Of a stretch of 64,000 nt of DNA, positions 48,030 through 59,525 are shown in pieces. Within the stretch, counting starts at the first letter, position 1; each line of letters starts with the position of its first letter. Source of the stretch: Ailurus styani (lineage: Eukaryota > Chordata > Mammalia > Carnivora > Ailuridae); assembly GCA_002007465.1 (NCBI GenBank), contig LNAC01000038.1, positions 6,434,280 through 6,498,279 on the forward strand. The letters are read 5' to 3'. The notes under the pieces were generated by a model. It saw only the letters and a program-made list of their open reading frames with translations, did not search any database and was not told the origin of the DNA. A program made the translations under genes and the position numbers.

Positions 48030-50800
48030 CACACTGAAAGGTCTAGAAAATAAACCTACCACTACTGGGAGAAATAAATTTGTGTGGGAACCCAGCATCA
48101 TTGAAGAGCTTTGCGATCACTCCTCTCTGTAGTCCATAGTTTACCATGGGAAGCTATGCAGTCACTGAATTGGGATACCTAAATATAGTGGGAGTAATTG
48201 GATCCCACAATGGCTGGGGCCAAGTGGCAGCACTCAACTGCCTGAAGGAAGGTAGCAGGATTACCATAAAGGACAGTAGAGTCAAAGCAGTGGTCAGAAT
48301 AATCTGACTCACTCAGCCCTATGACACTGGGTAGTTGATCATGGTGTTCCTAGAAGTGCAGTAGATAGGAAGTCTACTAAATTCTCATTTGATCTGTAAA
48401 AGCAGAAGAGTTTAAGGTAAAGAAAACAAAAGACTGACTTGAACCATAAAAACAGAGAGTCATAAGGCCTCAGTCTGTCCCCAGACTTGAGCCAGTTTAT
48501 GGACCCAGACCCTGTGAATGAAGGACATGCTGAAGTCCCCTTGAAGAACTTCTCCAGTACATGCCTAAACATTCATACTGTTAGTCTTTTGGTCTTTCTC
48601 CCGGCCTTTCCCAAATGGACCCATGCCTTTTACCAAAGTAACTGTGCACTGGAAATAAAGGAAATCAGACATTTGGGGAATACTGGACAGTAGCTCTGAA
48701 TTCTCATTGATTCCAGGAGACCCAAAACTCCGTGTAAGTTTTGAACCAGAGTAGAGGTATGTGGAAGTCAGGTGATCAATGGAGTTCTATCTGGGGTTTG
48801 TCTCATAGCAGGCCCAGTGGAACCCTAAACCGATCCTGTAGTAAAAGATAAAGTGTTACATCTGTCCCATCCTACAACCAAAAAGGGAGCACAATACCTA
48901 GTGGTCCTCTTTGGATTCTAGAGGTAGCATATTTTTTTTTCATTGGGGTATGCTATTCCTATCCATTTACTGCAACATCTGAAAAGCTGCTAGTTTTACA
49001 TGGGACCCAGCACTTGAGAAACCTCTACGGTAGGTCTGAGCTGCTGTGGGAGCTGTTCCAACACTTGGGCCATATAATCCAGCAGATCCAATAGTGCTTG
49101 AAGTGTCAGTGACAGATGGAGATGTTCCTTGGAGCCTTTGACAGGCTCCTATAGGTGAACAGCAGTGCAGCTGTCCTCTGTGGATTTAATCTCCTTTTGA
49201 GAAGAAGCACTTGGCCTGGTACTGGCCTTAGAAACTGAATATTTAACCGTGGGCCACCAACTTACCATGCAGCCTGTGCTACCAGTCATGAACTGCATGT
49301 TATCTGACCCAACAAGCCATAAAGTTGAGTGTGCACAGCAGCACTGCCTCATCAAAACAGATGCCATCATGCCTGCACATGCCCTGAAAGCACAGGTTAA
49401 GTTATAATGAAGAAGTGCCCCAAATGCCCGTGGTCCCCCCTCATGTTAGACTGCCTTCTCTTTCCCAGCCTACACCTATGGCTTCATGAGGAGTTCCTTC
49501 AATCAGTTGACACAAAAAAGAAGAGTCTTGGGCCTGGTTTAAAGACAATTCAGCATGATACTCAGTCATCACTATAAAGTGAACAGGTGTAGCACTACAG
49601 TCCCATTCTGGGACATTTTTGAAGGGAAATAGTAAAGAATAAGCCTCTCAGTGGACAGAGCTTCAATCAATGTACCTGCTCGTTCACTTATTTGGAAAGA
49701 AAAATGGCCAGATTTGTGATTATAAACCAGTTCATGAGCTGTCACTAATGGTTTGGCTGGACATTCAGGAACTTGGAAGAAACATTATTGGAAAACTATT
49801 GACAAAAAAATCTGGGAAAGAGAGATCTGGGTACACCGCTCTGAATGTGCAAAAACATGGAAGTATTTATATCCCATGTGAATGTTCACCAAGGACAGCA
49901 GACTGGGAATCATAATCAAATGGATAGGATAACTTGTTCTGTGTATACCAGTCTCTTTTCTCAGTCAGTCCTGTCATTTCCTAATGGGCTCATAAACAAA
50001 GTGACCATGGTGGCAGGAATAGAAGTTCTGCAGGGGCTCAGAAACATGGACATCCACTCACTAAGGACTATCTGGCTGTAGTCACTGCTGGATGCCCAAG
50101 GTACCAGCAGTAGAGACCAACACTGAACTTCCAGTATGGTATCATTCCCTCGGGTAATCACCCAGCTTCCTGGTGGCTGTTCAGTTACACTGGACTGTTT
50201 CCAATGTGGAAGGGAAAAATTTTTTTTCTTTTTATTCCTGGAAGAGATGCTTACTCTGGTTATGGATTTGCCTTGCTGGCACACAGTGATTCTGCCAAAA
50301 TTACCACCATAGACTTACAGAATGCCTTATTCATCAACATGGTATTCTGCACTTAGTTTTGATAAAGATAATCACTTCACAACAAAACAAGTGTGGCAAT
50401 AGGCAATAGGCAAAATGCTCATGGAATTCACTGGTCTTATCATGATCCCAAAGCAGCTGATTTGACACAATGATGGAGTAATCTTTTGAAGACTCTGTTG
50501 CTATGACAGCTAAGTGCTAATACCTTGCAGGGCTGGAATGTTTCTTTTGAAGGCTTCATATGCTCTGAATCAGCATCCAGTAAATGGTGCTGTTTCAGGA
50601 CTCACAGGTCCAAGAATTAAGAAGTGGAAATGGGAGCAGCATCTCTCACTATTACCCCTACTGACCCACTAGCAAAATTTTTACTCCCTGTTCCTTAGAC
50701 CTTATGCTATGCTGGTCTAGAGTTCTTAGTTCTAGAAGTGTTAGGAATTGAGAAAAGTCATGTCTGAGGTGAAGGGACTGTGACTATGAGTAAAGAATAT
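48030..50800 (+). repeat. Decayed ERV-L-like internal region (pol/integrase-like part), plus orientation
   Basis: A non-coding relic with many stops. Stretches such as GGCTGGACATTCAGGAACTTG, AGACCAACACTGAACTTCC and GACTTACAGAATGCCTTATTC, in that order, resemble the pol and integrase region of class III (ERV-L/MaLR) endogenous elements. Only short open fragments survive (for example 49670-49915 and 49961-50284 on opposite strands). Recognisable flanking LTRs were not found, so its ends are approximate. Described only as an old, inactive copy. Confidence 0.65.
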
Positions 50801-50815
50801 ATCCTGAGATAAAAC

Positions 50816-50950
50816 ACCTGGTGCATGCCTGGTTCAGTTGGTAGAGCATGAACCTCTTGATCTTGGGGACATGAGTTCAAGCTCCACGTTGGGTATAGAG
50901 TTTACTTAAAGAAAAATCAACTGGATTTAATAAAACTTAAAAAAGGAGAA
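50816..50950 (+). repeat. Older tRNA-Lys-like SINE (tRNA head close to the parent tRNA)
   Basis: GGTTCAGTTGGTAGAGCATG resembles the tRNA A-box region and GAGTTCAAGCTCCACGTTGG the B-box region, without the long CT-rich middle of the young CAN-SINEs. Followed by GAGTTTACTTAAAGAAAAAT and an A-rich end. It is a SINE, not a functional tRNA gene. Confidence 0.8.
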
Positions 50951-51560
50951 TAAGAATTCTTTTTTTTAAAAAGAGGCAAACTAAAATAGACCCATTCAAA
51001 CCATTTCTAAAACAAGAATTGACCGAACATTGTATCATCTCCAGTGGCCAGAATACAGTAGTCTAAATTAGTTATTAAGTTCTGGGAGAATGTGTTTTGA
51101 AATGTATATATTTATAGCTCCCCAATAGAAGTAGAAGCAAATAATACTGATAGTACACTACTAACAGACATACGTGTTACTGGAATAATGTGCATGTACT
51201 TGCAGTTGCAAAAGGGAGAAAATAATATGACAGATAATTTTTTTTAAAGAAGTAATAAAATTCTTAAAAGCGTCAAAAGAATAGACATAAGTTTAGGATA
51301 AAAAAATATAGCAGGAAAGACAGCTGATTTCACATTAGAAACAATGTAAGCTCTAATTGTTTAGTAAAAATAACTTCAAAAAATTAATAAATAATATTTT
51401 GAGAGAAAGAAATGCTGAGAGAATTCGTTGTAATAAGACATTTACCTCAAGCAATACTAAATAAATGTCTTTAGACTGAATGGAAATAATCCTAAATTGA
51501 ATCCTTCACCTAAAGAAAGAAATGAGGAGCCTCCAAAAGAGTTGGTAAATATAACAGATT

Positions 51561-51573
51561 TTTTTAAAAGAAT

Positions 51574-51612
<39 letters not shown>

Positions 51613-51752
51613 TTTGAGAGAGAGTGAGAGCACGAGTCAAGGGGCGGGGGGCAGAGGGAGAGGGAAAAGCAGGATCCCTGCTGAGCAGGGAGCCCGATGT
51701 GGGACTCAATTCCAGGATCCCAGGATCATGACCTGAGCCACCCAGGGGCGCC
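51561..51752 (-). repeat. CAN-SINE with expanded (ATTT)n tail, minus orientation
   Basis: TAACAGATT flanks at 51552-51560 and 51753-51761. The tail has about ten TTTA units (51572-51616), longer than in other copies, so likely variable in length. Confidence 0.92.
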
Positions 51753-52042
51753 TAACAGATTGTTTTAAATTACTCCTTAAACAAAATCAGCTGTTTAAAT
51801 CTTGTAGAATATCAATATATTATAAGGTTTATATAACATAGTAAACATAAAATATATACAATAATAGCAAAGTAAATGGAATTATACTTTTACAAAGTTT
51901 TAACATTATATGGTAATGACATCATATTCCAATTGGACTTAAATAAGTTAAGGATGCATATTATCCTTATGCTTATAGTCTTTTATACTCCTTACAGCAA
52001 CTGCTAAATAATATAAAGAATAAAGCTAAAATGGTAATGGTA

Positions 52043-52247
52043 GGGCACCTGGGTGGCTCAGTGGGTTAAAGCCTCCGCCTTCGGCTCAGGTCATGATCTC
52101 AGGGTCCTGGGATCGAGGCCCGCATCGGGCTCTCTGCTCAGCAGGGAGCCTGCTTCCTCCTCTCTCTCTGCCTGCCTCTCAGCCTACTTGTGATCTGATT
52201 TCTCTGTGTCAAATAAATAAATAAAATCTTTAAAATAAATAAATAAA
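52043..52247 (+). repeat. CAN-SINE, plus orientation, with perfect 16-bp target-site duplication
   Basis: TAAAATGGTAATGGTA at 52027-52042 and 52248-52263. The perfect repeat and a near-consensus body point to a young insertion. Confidence 0.95.
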
Positions 52248-53977
52248 TAAAATGGTAATGGTAGAAATAAAATGGAATACTAATTAGTAGGAAAAAGAGA
52301 AAGATGAGACAAAGAGATACTTTTCTATAAAAAATGGCAAGAAACAAGAGATAAACAAAGAACAATTAGAACAAATGTAAAACAAGAAAGCCAGTAGTAG
52401 ATAAAAGCACAAACATATTAGTGATTACGTTGATATTAGTGGGCTAAAACCTGGGGAAAGGAGATTGTCAGAATCCACTAAAAAAAGGTACTTAATTATA
52501 TGTAGATTACAATAGTCATGTCTTCAATATGACAGTGCAAAAAAAATTAAAGAAATAATGACTTAGTAAATACTAATTATAAGGAAACATGTGGGGCTAT
52601 ATTAATATTAGACAAACTTTAAGAAATGAAACAAGGAAACTTCGTAATGATAAATGATATTGTCTTACAAAGATATAACAATCATTATTGTTCATGGAAC
52701 TAATAATTTCAAAATGAATCACTTTTCATAAAACTAAAACATGTAGTAGACAAATCCAAATCACAGTTGGATTTTATTGTGGAAATAATTAGCTTTTGTT
52801 TCTTACAAGAAACTGATACATTATATACATATAATTGAAATGACGAGATTTTAGAACAGATGATCATGGTGAGTCATTATACTATCTGTATATCATTAAA
52901 GCAGCAAATAAATATACAAACAATAAGCATGTTCTTCTAGTGCTGTACATGTATACTAATAATATTTTTAGAATATTTTTTATTTACAGAAAAAATACAA
53001 AACTATCTCAATCAGTTCCCACCTACCTCACACCTTGTTTCTCTTTTATTGACCTCATATTAATGTGGTATATTTGTTACACTAATGAACCGATACTGAC
53101 AAAGCATTAATTAAAGTCTGTATCTTATTCAGAGTCCCTTACTTTTTATCTAATATCTTCTACCTGATCCACATTATATATCATCTTCATGCTCCTTAGG
53201 CTCCTCTGTGCTGTGACAGTTTCTCAGACTTTCTGTGTTTTTTATTACCTCCACAGTTTTAAGGAGTATAATATATCATGTGTTTAGTAATATGTCCCTT
53301 TATTGGGATTTATCTCATGTTTTTTTTCTCATGATTATACTAGGATTATATGTTTTGGGGAGAAAGACCACAGTAGTAAAGTGCCATTTTTATCACATCA
53401 TATCAAGGGTATATACTGTTAACATGATACATCATTGTTAATGTTAACTTGGTTGAGTTGGTGTTTTTCCAGTGTCTCCACTATGAAGTCATTTATTTCC
53501 CCCTTTTTTTACTGTATTCTTTAGAAGGAAAGCGCTATGTTCTGCCAACATATAAGGAGTGGGGAGTTATACCTCTTTGAAGGGGAGATATCTTCATACA
53601 TCATTTGGAATTGCTCTACACGGGAGACCTATTTATTTTCTCCCATTTACTTAATAATGATTATTTATTAATATCAGTCTGGACTCTTGGATTTTTTTGT
53701 TTTATATTTTGGGTTATGATCTAATACTACTGTATTTCATTGCTCCAGTTGTTTTCAGCCTTCCCCATTGGGGAAGCCCATATAGTCAGCTCTTGCATCC
53801 TTTTGCCATATCCCTCTTTGCTGTGTGTTTTTGCATGTGTGCATTTCCTTAATTTCTGGCAACACAAGATATTCCACAATCATCTTGTGTATTTCTTATT
53901 CTAGTCCAAGAATCAGCCAGTTTTTCAAGAAGTCCTGGTTCCTTTTGCTGGAGAATGACATTAGAAATCAAGATATG

Positions 53978-54171
53978 GGGCACCTGGGTAGCTCAGTGGG
54001 TTTAAGCCTCTGCCTTCAGCTCAGGTCATGATCTCAGGGTCCTGGGATCGAGGCCCATATCCGGCTCCCTGCTCGGCGGGGAGCCTGCTTCCTCCTCTCT
54101 CTGCCTGCCTCTGCCTACTTGTGATCTCTCTCTCTGTCAAATAAATAAATAAAATCTTTAAAAAAAAAAAA
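53978..54171 (+). repeat. CAN-SINE, plus orientation, with perfect 15-bp target-site duplication
   Basis: AGAAATCAAGATATG at 53963-53977 and 54172-54186. Intact head GGGCACCTGGGTAGCTCAGT and a long A tail; a young insertion. Confidence 0.95.
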
Positions 54172-54280
54172 AGAAATCAAGATATGCTTATTGCTAGATA
54201 TGCTTGTTGCTATTGGGTTGTTGTTGGTTTTAGGACCTCTCCCCTGACAGAACAATGAAATATGTGGCTGAATACTACTC

Positions 54281-54291
54281 TGCGTGTGTAT

Positions 54292-54329
<38 letters not shown>

Positions 54330-54343
54330 GTGTGTGCGTGTGT
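54281..54343 (+). repeat. (GT)n microsatellite
   Basis: About 63 bases of GT with ATG and GCG interruptions, in intron 2. Confidence 0.93.
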
Positions 54344-54699
54344 ATGTATAACTAGCTGTTTCAATATAAAGTTCATTCAGAGATCTATATTTGGATATTT
54401 TAACATACTGATTTCAGTAATTAGAGAACAGAAAGACAAATAATAAACATATAGAATATTTGGGCAATGCTTTTCACCAAATCAGTCCCAATAATATTTC
54501 AATAGCACAATACCCAAGAAATCCATTTTATTTATTCTTTTCAAGTATATATGTAACATTCATCAGGTTATATAATATATTAAATTGGGTTGCAATTGAC
54601 CAAAGTATCTGGCCCACAACCTGTTGATGTAGGCTCTGTATTATGTCTACCCTCCTCCACATATATATGTATATATACATAAAATGCCTTGTATTATAT

Positions 54700-55262
54700 A
54701 TCATATATGGAGTCAGTGCTATCCCTATCAAAATTTCACTTATTTTTATAACAAATTGATAACCTAAAATTAAAATTGTCATGGAATGCAAATGACCTAG
54801 AGTAGCCTAGACAATTTTGAAGAAGAAATATGTAGGAGAACTTAGGTTGTTAAATTTCAAAACTTACTGTATAATTTCAATAATGAAGACAGTGAAGTAT
54901 TAAATAGACAAAGAACAAAATGAAAAAATCTAGAAATAAACTTACAGATACATAGCCACTTGAGTTTAGAAAAAGGTACCAATGCAATTTTGTGGAAGAA
55001 TTCTCAAAATTCTTTAGCAATTTAATTGATCATCAGTATTTTAAAAATGAAGAAACTTCATTCATACCTCACATGATCTAACTCATTTGAGATATATTAC
55101 AGACTTAAATATAATAGCTGAAACAAACAGACAAAAATCTTGGAAAAAACATGACCTTGACTTCATGATATTGAGATGGGTAAATATTTCTTATACAAAA
55201 TCAATAGGTGCTAACAATAAATATAATAAAAACAACATTTTTACTTAATAAAAATTAAAATA
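54700..55262 (+). repeat. Old L1 ORF2-like fragment, plus orientation
   Basis: GCTATCCCTATCAAAATTTCA, AATTGTCATGGAATGCAAATG and CTAGAAATAAACTTACAGAT follow the C-terminal ORF2 order also seen at 44480-44720. Heavily decayed. Confidence 0.6.
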
Positions 55263-55975
55263 TATTCATCACATGTGTATTTTGATGCTCTGCTGTTAGG
55301 TACATACACATTAAGGATTGTTGTCTTTTTGGAGGACTGACCTTTTTGTCATTATGTAATGTTTATATTTATCCCTGATGTTCTTGTTCTGATATTGGCT
55401 GCATCTGAAGTTCATATAGCTACTCCAACTTTCTTTAGATCACTGTTAGCTTGAAACACCTTTCTCCATCTCTTTACTTTTAATCTATCTGTGTCTTTAT
55501 ATTTAAAGTGGGTTCATTTTAGACAACATAGTGGAGTTTTGTATTTTTTATTCACTTTCTCTACCATTGGTGTATTTAGATTATTCACATTTAAAATGAG
55601 TTTGACTGGTATAGCTGATTTTTTTTAAAGATTTTTATTTATTTGACAGAGACAGAGAGAGATCACAAGTAGGCAGAGAGAGAGGGGGAACCAGGCTCCC
55701 CGCTGAGCAGAGGGCCTGACACTGGGGCTCGATCCCAGGACCCTGAGATCAAGACCTGAGCCGAAGGCAGAGGCTTAACCCACTGAGCAACCCAGGCGCC
55801 CCGGTAAAGCTGATTTAATATCTACTATATTTCTAATTATTTTCTTTTAATAGCTGGTTCTTTATTTCTTTGTTGTTTGTTTATATGACCTTTTTCTGCC
55901 TTTTCTGGTTTTATTGAGCATTTTCTGCATTCTATTTTCTCTCTATTTTAGCATATCAATTTTAAGTCTTTTAAA
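55263..55975 (-). repeat. Old L1-like fragment, minus orientation, split by a SINE
   Basis: TTAGATTATTCACATTTAAAA before the SINE and TTTGTTTATATGACCTTTTTC after it read as a single decayed L1 ORF2 stretch on the reverse strand. Adjacent to an opposite-oriented L1 (54700-55262), which suggests a 5'-inversion or two insertions. Confidence 0.5.
55621..55802 (-). repeat. CAN-SINE, minus orientation, with target-site duplication
   Basis: GGTATAGCTGATT at 55608-55620 and GGTAAAGCTGATT at 55803-55815. Head AGCAACCCAGGCGCCCC. Confidence 0.95.
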
Positions 55976-55979
55976 AAAA

Positions 55980-56425
55980 CAGACATGAAGTTTAAACTTG
56001 TATTACTAAGTGAAAGAAGCTAATCTGAAAAGACTACACACTGTATGAGTCTAACTTTGTGATATTCTGGAAAAGACAAAACGTTAGAGATAATAAAAAT
56101 ACCAGTGGTTACCACGGATTCAGGAGTGAGGGAGGGATGAGTAGATTGAACACAGGGGATTTTTAGGGCAGTCAAACTACTCTGTATGACACTCTAATGG
56201 TGGATATAGGAGGCCATTCACTTGTCAAAATCCATAGACTGTACAACACAAAGAGGGAAGTCGACTGTAAACTATGGACTTTAGTTATAAGGTAACAATA
56301 TTGCTAACATCAGTTGTAACAAATATAGCACACTACTGCATGGTGTTAATAGAGAGGGAACACTACACATTCTGATCCATTTTTCAGCAAACCCAAAACT
56401 GCTCTAAAATAAAATATATTATTTA
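55980..56425 (+). repeat. Old L1 3' fragment, plus orientation
   Basis: GTGAAAGAAGCTAATCTGAA, CACACTGTATGAGTCTAACT and ACCAGTGGTTACCACGGATT are typical of the 3' region of old L1M elements. Confidence 0.65.
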
Positions 56426-56437
56426 AAAACAAAACAA

Positions 56438-56633
56438 GGGCGCCTGGGTGACTCAGTGGGTTAAAACCTCTGCTTTCGGCTCAGGTCATGATCTCAGCAT
56501 CCTGGGATCAAGGCTGGCATCGGGCTCTCTGCTCAGCAGGGAGCCTGCTTCCTCCTCTCTCTCTGCCTGCCTCTCTGCCTACTTGTAATCTCTCTCTCTG
56601 TGTCAAATAAATAAATAGAATCTTAAAAAAAAT
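56438..56633 (+). repeat. CAN-SINE, plus orientation, with target-site duplication
   Basis: AAAAACAAAACAA at 56425-56437 and 56634-56646. Near-consensus body with head GGGCGCCTGGGTGACTCAGT. Confidence 0.94.
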
Positions 56634-57439
56634 AAAAACAAAACAAAAAAATACAGAGTTATAAAAAAGTCCATATAAAGAAAGTGAAAATCAAGCCATA
56701 GACTGCAGAGTATATGATAGCAAAGGATTCATCTCCATGAATACGAAAATACTACAAGTCAGTAAACAAAAGACAAAGAATCCAGCCAATACAAAGTGGG
56801 TCAAAGGACAACAGGCATTTCATAAAAGTAGATACTTGAATCGTCAACAAACATACAGAATGTTCTTAACGGCATTACTCTTCATCAAAATGCTTAACTG
56901 TGAAAGCTCAATGGAGAATACTACACATATTCTAGAATACCTGAAATTAAAAGTTAACCTGATAAGTTTAGACTGTGAAAAACACTGTTCAATTTGAAAG
57001 GTAACTTGTTTCACTGATCAGATAAACTCTCCTGCATTTTCTAATAAAATCAATTATAAAGTTATGCTAAGACCAAGGGTATATACTCCTTGTTATATAT
57101 CCATATATGCCAATGCCCCCTTCAAACACTTCTATAAATTTGTTCCTATAGATTTTATTTATAATAGTCTGCCAAGCAAGAGTAGAAATGATAAACAAGT
57201 TATGCACATTGATAAAATTCAGTACTGCCAGAATTAAAAAACAAAATGTTGATGCATTCAGCAACATGTATGAATCACAAAAACTTTACAGTGACTAAAA
57301 AAGTTTTACAAATACTTACGAGTTCATTTATATAAAGGTCAAAAACAAGTGATATTTATTTATGATGATATAAACCAGAGTATTGGTGTATTGATTGGAA
57401 AAGTCAAAATGACACTTTCAGAAATGATGGAGATTCTTT

Positions 57440-57642
57440 TTTTTTTTTTTTTAAAGATTTTATTTATTTATTTCACAGCGGGAGAGAGATCACAAGGAGG
57501 CAGAGAGGCAGGCAGAGAGAGAGAGAGGGAAGCAGGCTCCCTGCCAAGCAGAGAGCCCGATGCGGGCCTTGATCCCAGGACCCTGAGATCATGACCTGGG
57601 CCGAAAGCAGAGGCTTTAACCCACTGAGCCACCCAGGCGCCC
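57440..57642 (-). repeat. CAN-SINE, minus orientation, with perfect 14-bp target-site duplication
   Basis: GATGGAGATTCTTT at 57426-57439 and 57643-57656. Intact head GAGCCACCCAGGCGCCC and a pure T tail, so a young insertion. Confidence 0.96.
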
Positions 57643-57683
57643 GATGGAGATTCTTTATACCTTGACCTGAGAGGTAGTCACTA

Positions 57684-57684
<1 letters not shown>

Positions 57685-57718
<34 letters not shown>
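57685..57718 (+). repeat. (TG)n microsatellite
   Basis: 34 bases of TG repeats just downstream of a SINE in intron 2. Confidence 0.95.
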
Positions 57719-57720
<2 letters not shown>

Positions 57721-59338
57721 AGTATGTATAAACATATATGACATCATCAAGCTCTTAAGAATAGCTTTGCTTTTTATTGTGTGTAAATGGTGATTTAGAA
57801 TTACTATAAAATGGTGTTCCTTAAACAAAAATAAAAGCAGATAACAGCTCATAAAGGCCATGGAATGCCAAGGCAGTGCCTCAGTCAGATTTCTGGAGCT
57901 AGCTATTTGGGTTTATAGAATGAAAAGATACGCCGGGGCTCAGCCAGTCCCTGATGTGCTGGGAGATAACGAATGCCCTTGGCATCCAACAAACTAATGT
58001 GTCCAGAAATCCATCCAATATCAACAGAAAAATAATTGCTTGAAATGGCTGTGGCTAAAGTTCTGAAGTACTAGGGCATGACATCATGCACACCGCACAG
58101 CCTACAGCCTGGGTGATACAAGCATGTTATTGGGGCCTGACACTGATTCTCAGTTCAGTTTTGTTGATTGTGTAACAGATACAGCATCAAAGGATACATG
58201 TAAAGGATTAGAACAGCAAATTCCATCCATGTGGAATACAGGGGTATATTTCTTCTACTGAAGTTGCACGTGATTTTATGCTGTTCTGGATAGAATCAAG
58301 GAAACACATTTTGTAACCATATCACAGTACTTACTACGCACAGAGAAGTGCTCTATTCAATAGGCAGTTGAAACACTTGTTATTCAAAACAGGTGACTGA
58401 CAAGTCTCTATGGGTTGTCATAATAGTTTAAGTGAACATGTCCTTAAGTTTGAGTATGAGAGGAAGTAAAGTGAGATCTTCACAAGAATTGTTTGTAGAC
58501 TCTAGACATAGGAATGGACCCATGGGGAAGTGAAGTCAGACCTATTTAAAATTTTTGTATATGTAAAGAATGCCTAAGACCTAATTTTAATGTCACTGAC
58601 TTTACCTGTGCATATTTTTAAAGGTATTTTGGGATGAGTCATAACATCAACCCTTGTGGCCTAATTAGGGCTACCTGTAAATGCAATTTCATTATCAAAC
58701 AGCAGGGCTTATCCAATACTCTCTACCTGTCAAATCCCAAATCTGCCTAGAGCTGGGGGCAGGGGTGGATAAGAAGTGTTAATAAAGCAGCTTTTATTAC
58801 CAGCTCTGTAGGTAAATAACTTGCCTGCTAAGTTTAAAAGTCAACCTTAGGTGGAAAAGTAATAGAAATGGAAGACATACCAAATGGAAAAGGTATCCAT
58901 AAAAAAGATTAATATACCAGGAAGGAATGCAACTGTGCAGTTTCCAAGTGAGCATCTCAGAGCAAGAGAATAAACTTTTAGTTACCCTTTCAGAGCTAAT
59001 GATGACTATTGGTGGGTGGAAGGAGAAACCTCAGGACTTATCATTCCCACAGAAGAAATATTGAACTCCTGCTCATTACCCTCTGGCAAAAACATATGTG
59101 CTTACTTTAAGCACTGACCCCATTGTTTTGAATGTTCTGTGGGTATGTTAGAAGTTCACCTGGACATTCTGAGTAGGATTGAAATAACTTTCCTAGAAGG
59201 TTGTCAGCATAATGAAAGCATCTTGCTTATCCAAATAGAGATATTAGAAAATGCTCTTTTCCGGGAGATTGGCAATGGCTAGAAATTGGGCTTGAGAGAA
59301 GATAGTCTAATTATATGGCTAAATTAACTAGATAACTA

Positions 59339-59525
59339 ATTTTTAAAAAGAATTTATTTATTTACTTGACAGAGAGAGACAGCAAGAGAGGGAACACAAG
59401 CAGGGGGAGAGGAGAAGCAGGCTTCCCACTTCCATCAGCAGGAAGCCTGATGTGCTACTCCATCCCAGGACTCTGGGATCATGACCTGAGCTGACCTGAT
59501 CATGACCAAGCCACCCAGGCACCCC
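59339..59525 (-). repeat. CAN-SINE, minus orientation
   Basis: TTTTTAAAAAGAATTTATTT tail, GACAGAGAGAGACAGCAAGA, head AAGCCACCCAGGCACCCC. Flanks TATATGGCTAAATTA and TATATGGCTTAATTTA form an imperfect target-site duplication. The region before the head carries a small local repetition (CTGACCTGATCATGACC). Confidence 0.9.

Larger units (their letters stand above)
50970..52960 (+). repeat. Old L1/HAL1-like remnant, interrupted by two SINEs
   Basis: GAGAGAATTCGTTGTAATAAG, GGCAAGAAACAAGAGATAAAC and ATATTAGTGGGCTAAAACCTG resemble decayed L1-type ORF regions. No long frame survives. SINEs lie at 51561 and 52043. Confidence 0.5.
52975..54460 (-). repeat. L1M-like region, minus orientation, interrupted by a SINE
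   Basis: CAGTTCCCACCTACCTCACA, GAATCAGCCAGTTTTTCAAG and CTGGTTCCTTTTGCTGGAGA resemble the 3' part of an old L1 read on the reverse strand. A SINE and a (GT)n tract interrupt it. Confidence 0.55.

Noticed and set aside
50816..50890. Possible functional tRNA gene
   Set aside because: Has A-box and B-box text but is followed by a SINE-type A-rich tail, and the sequence does not fold into an intact tRNA with a proper acceptor stem that I can see.
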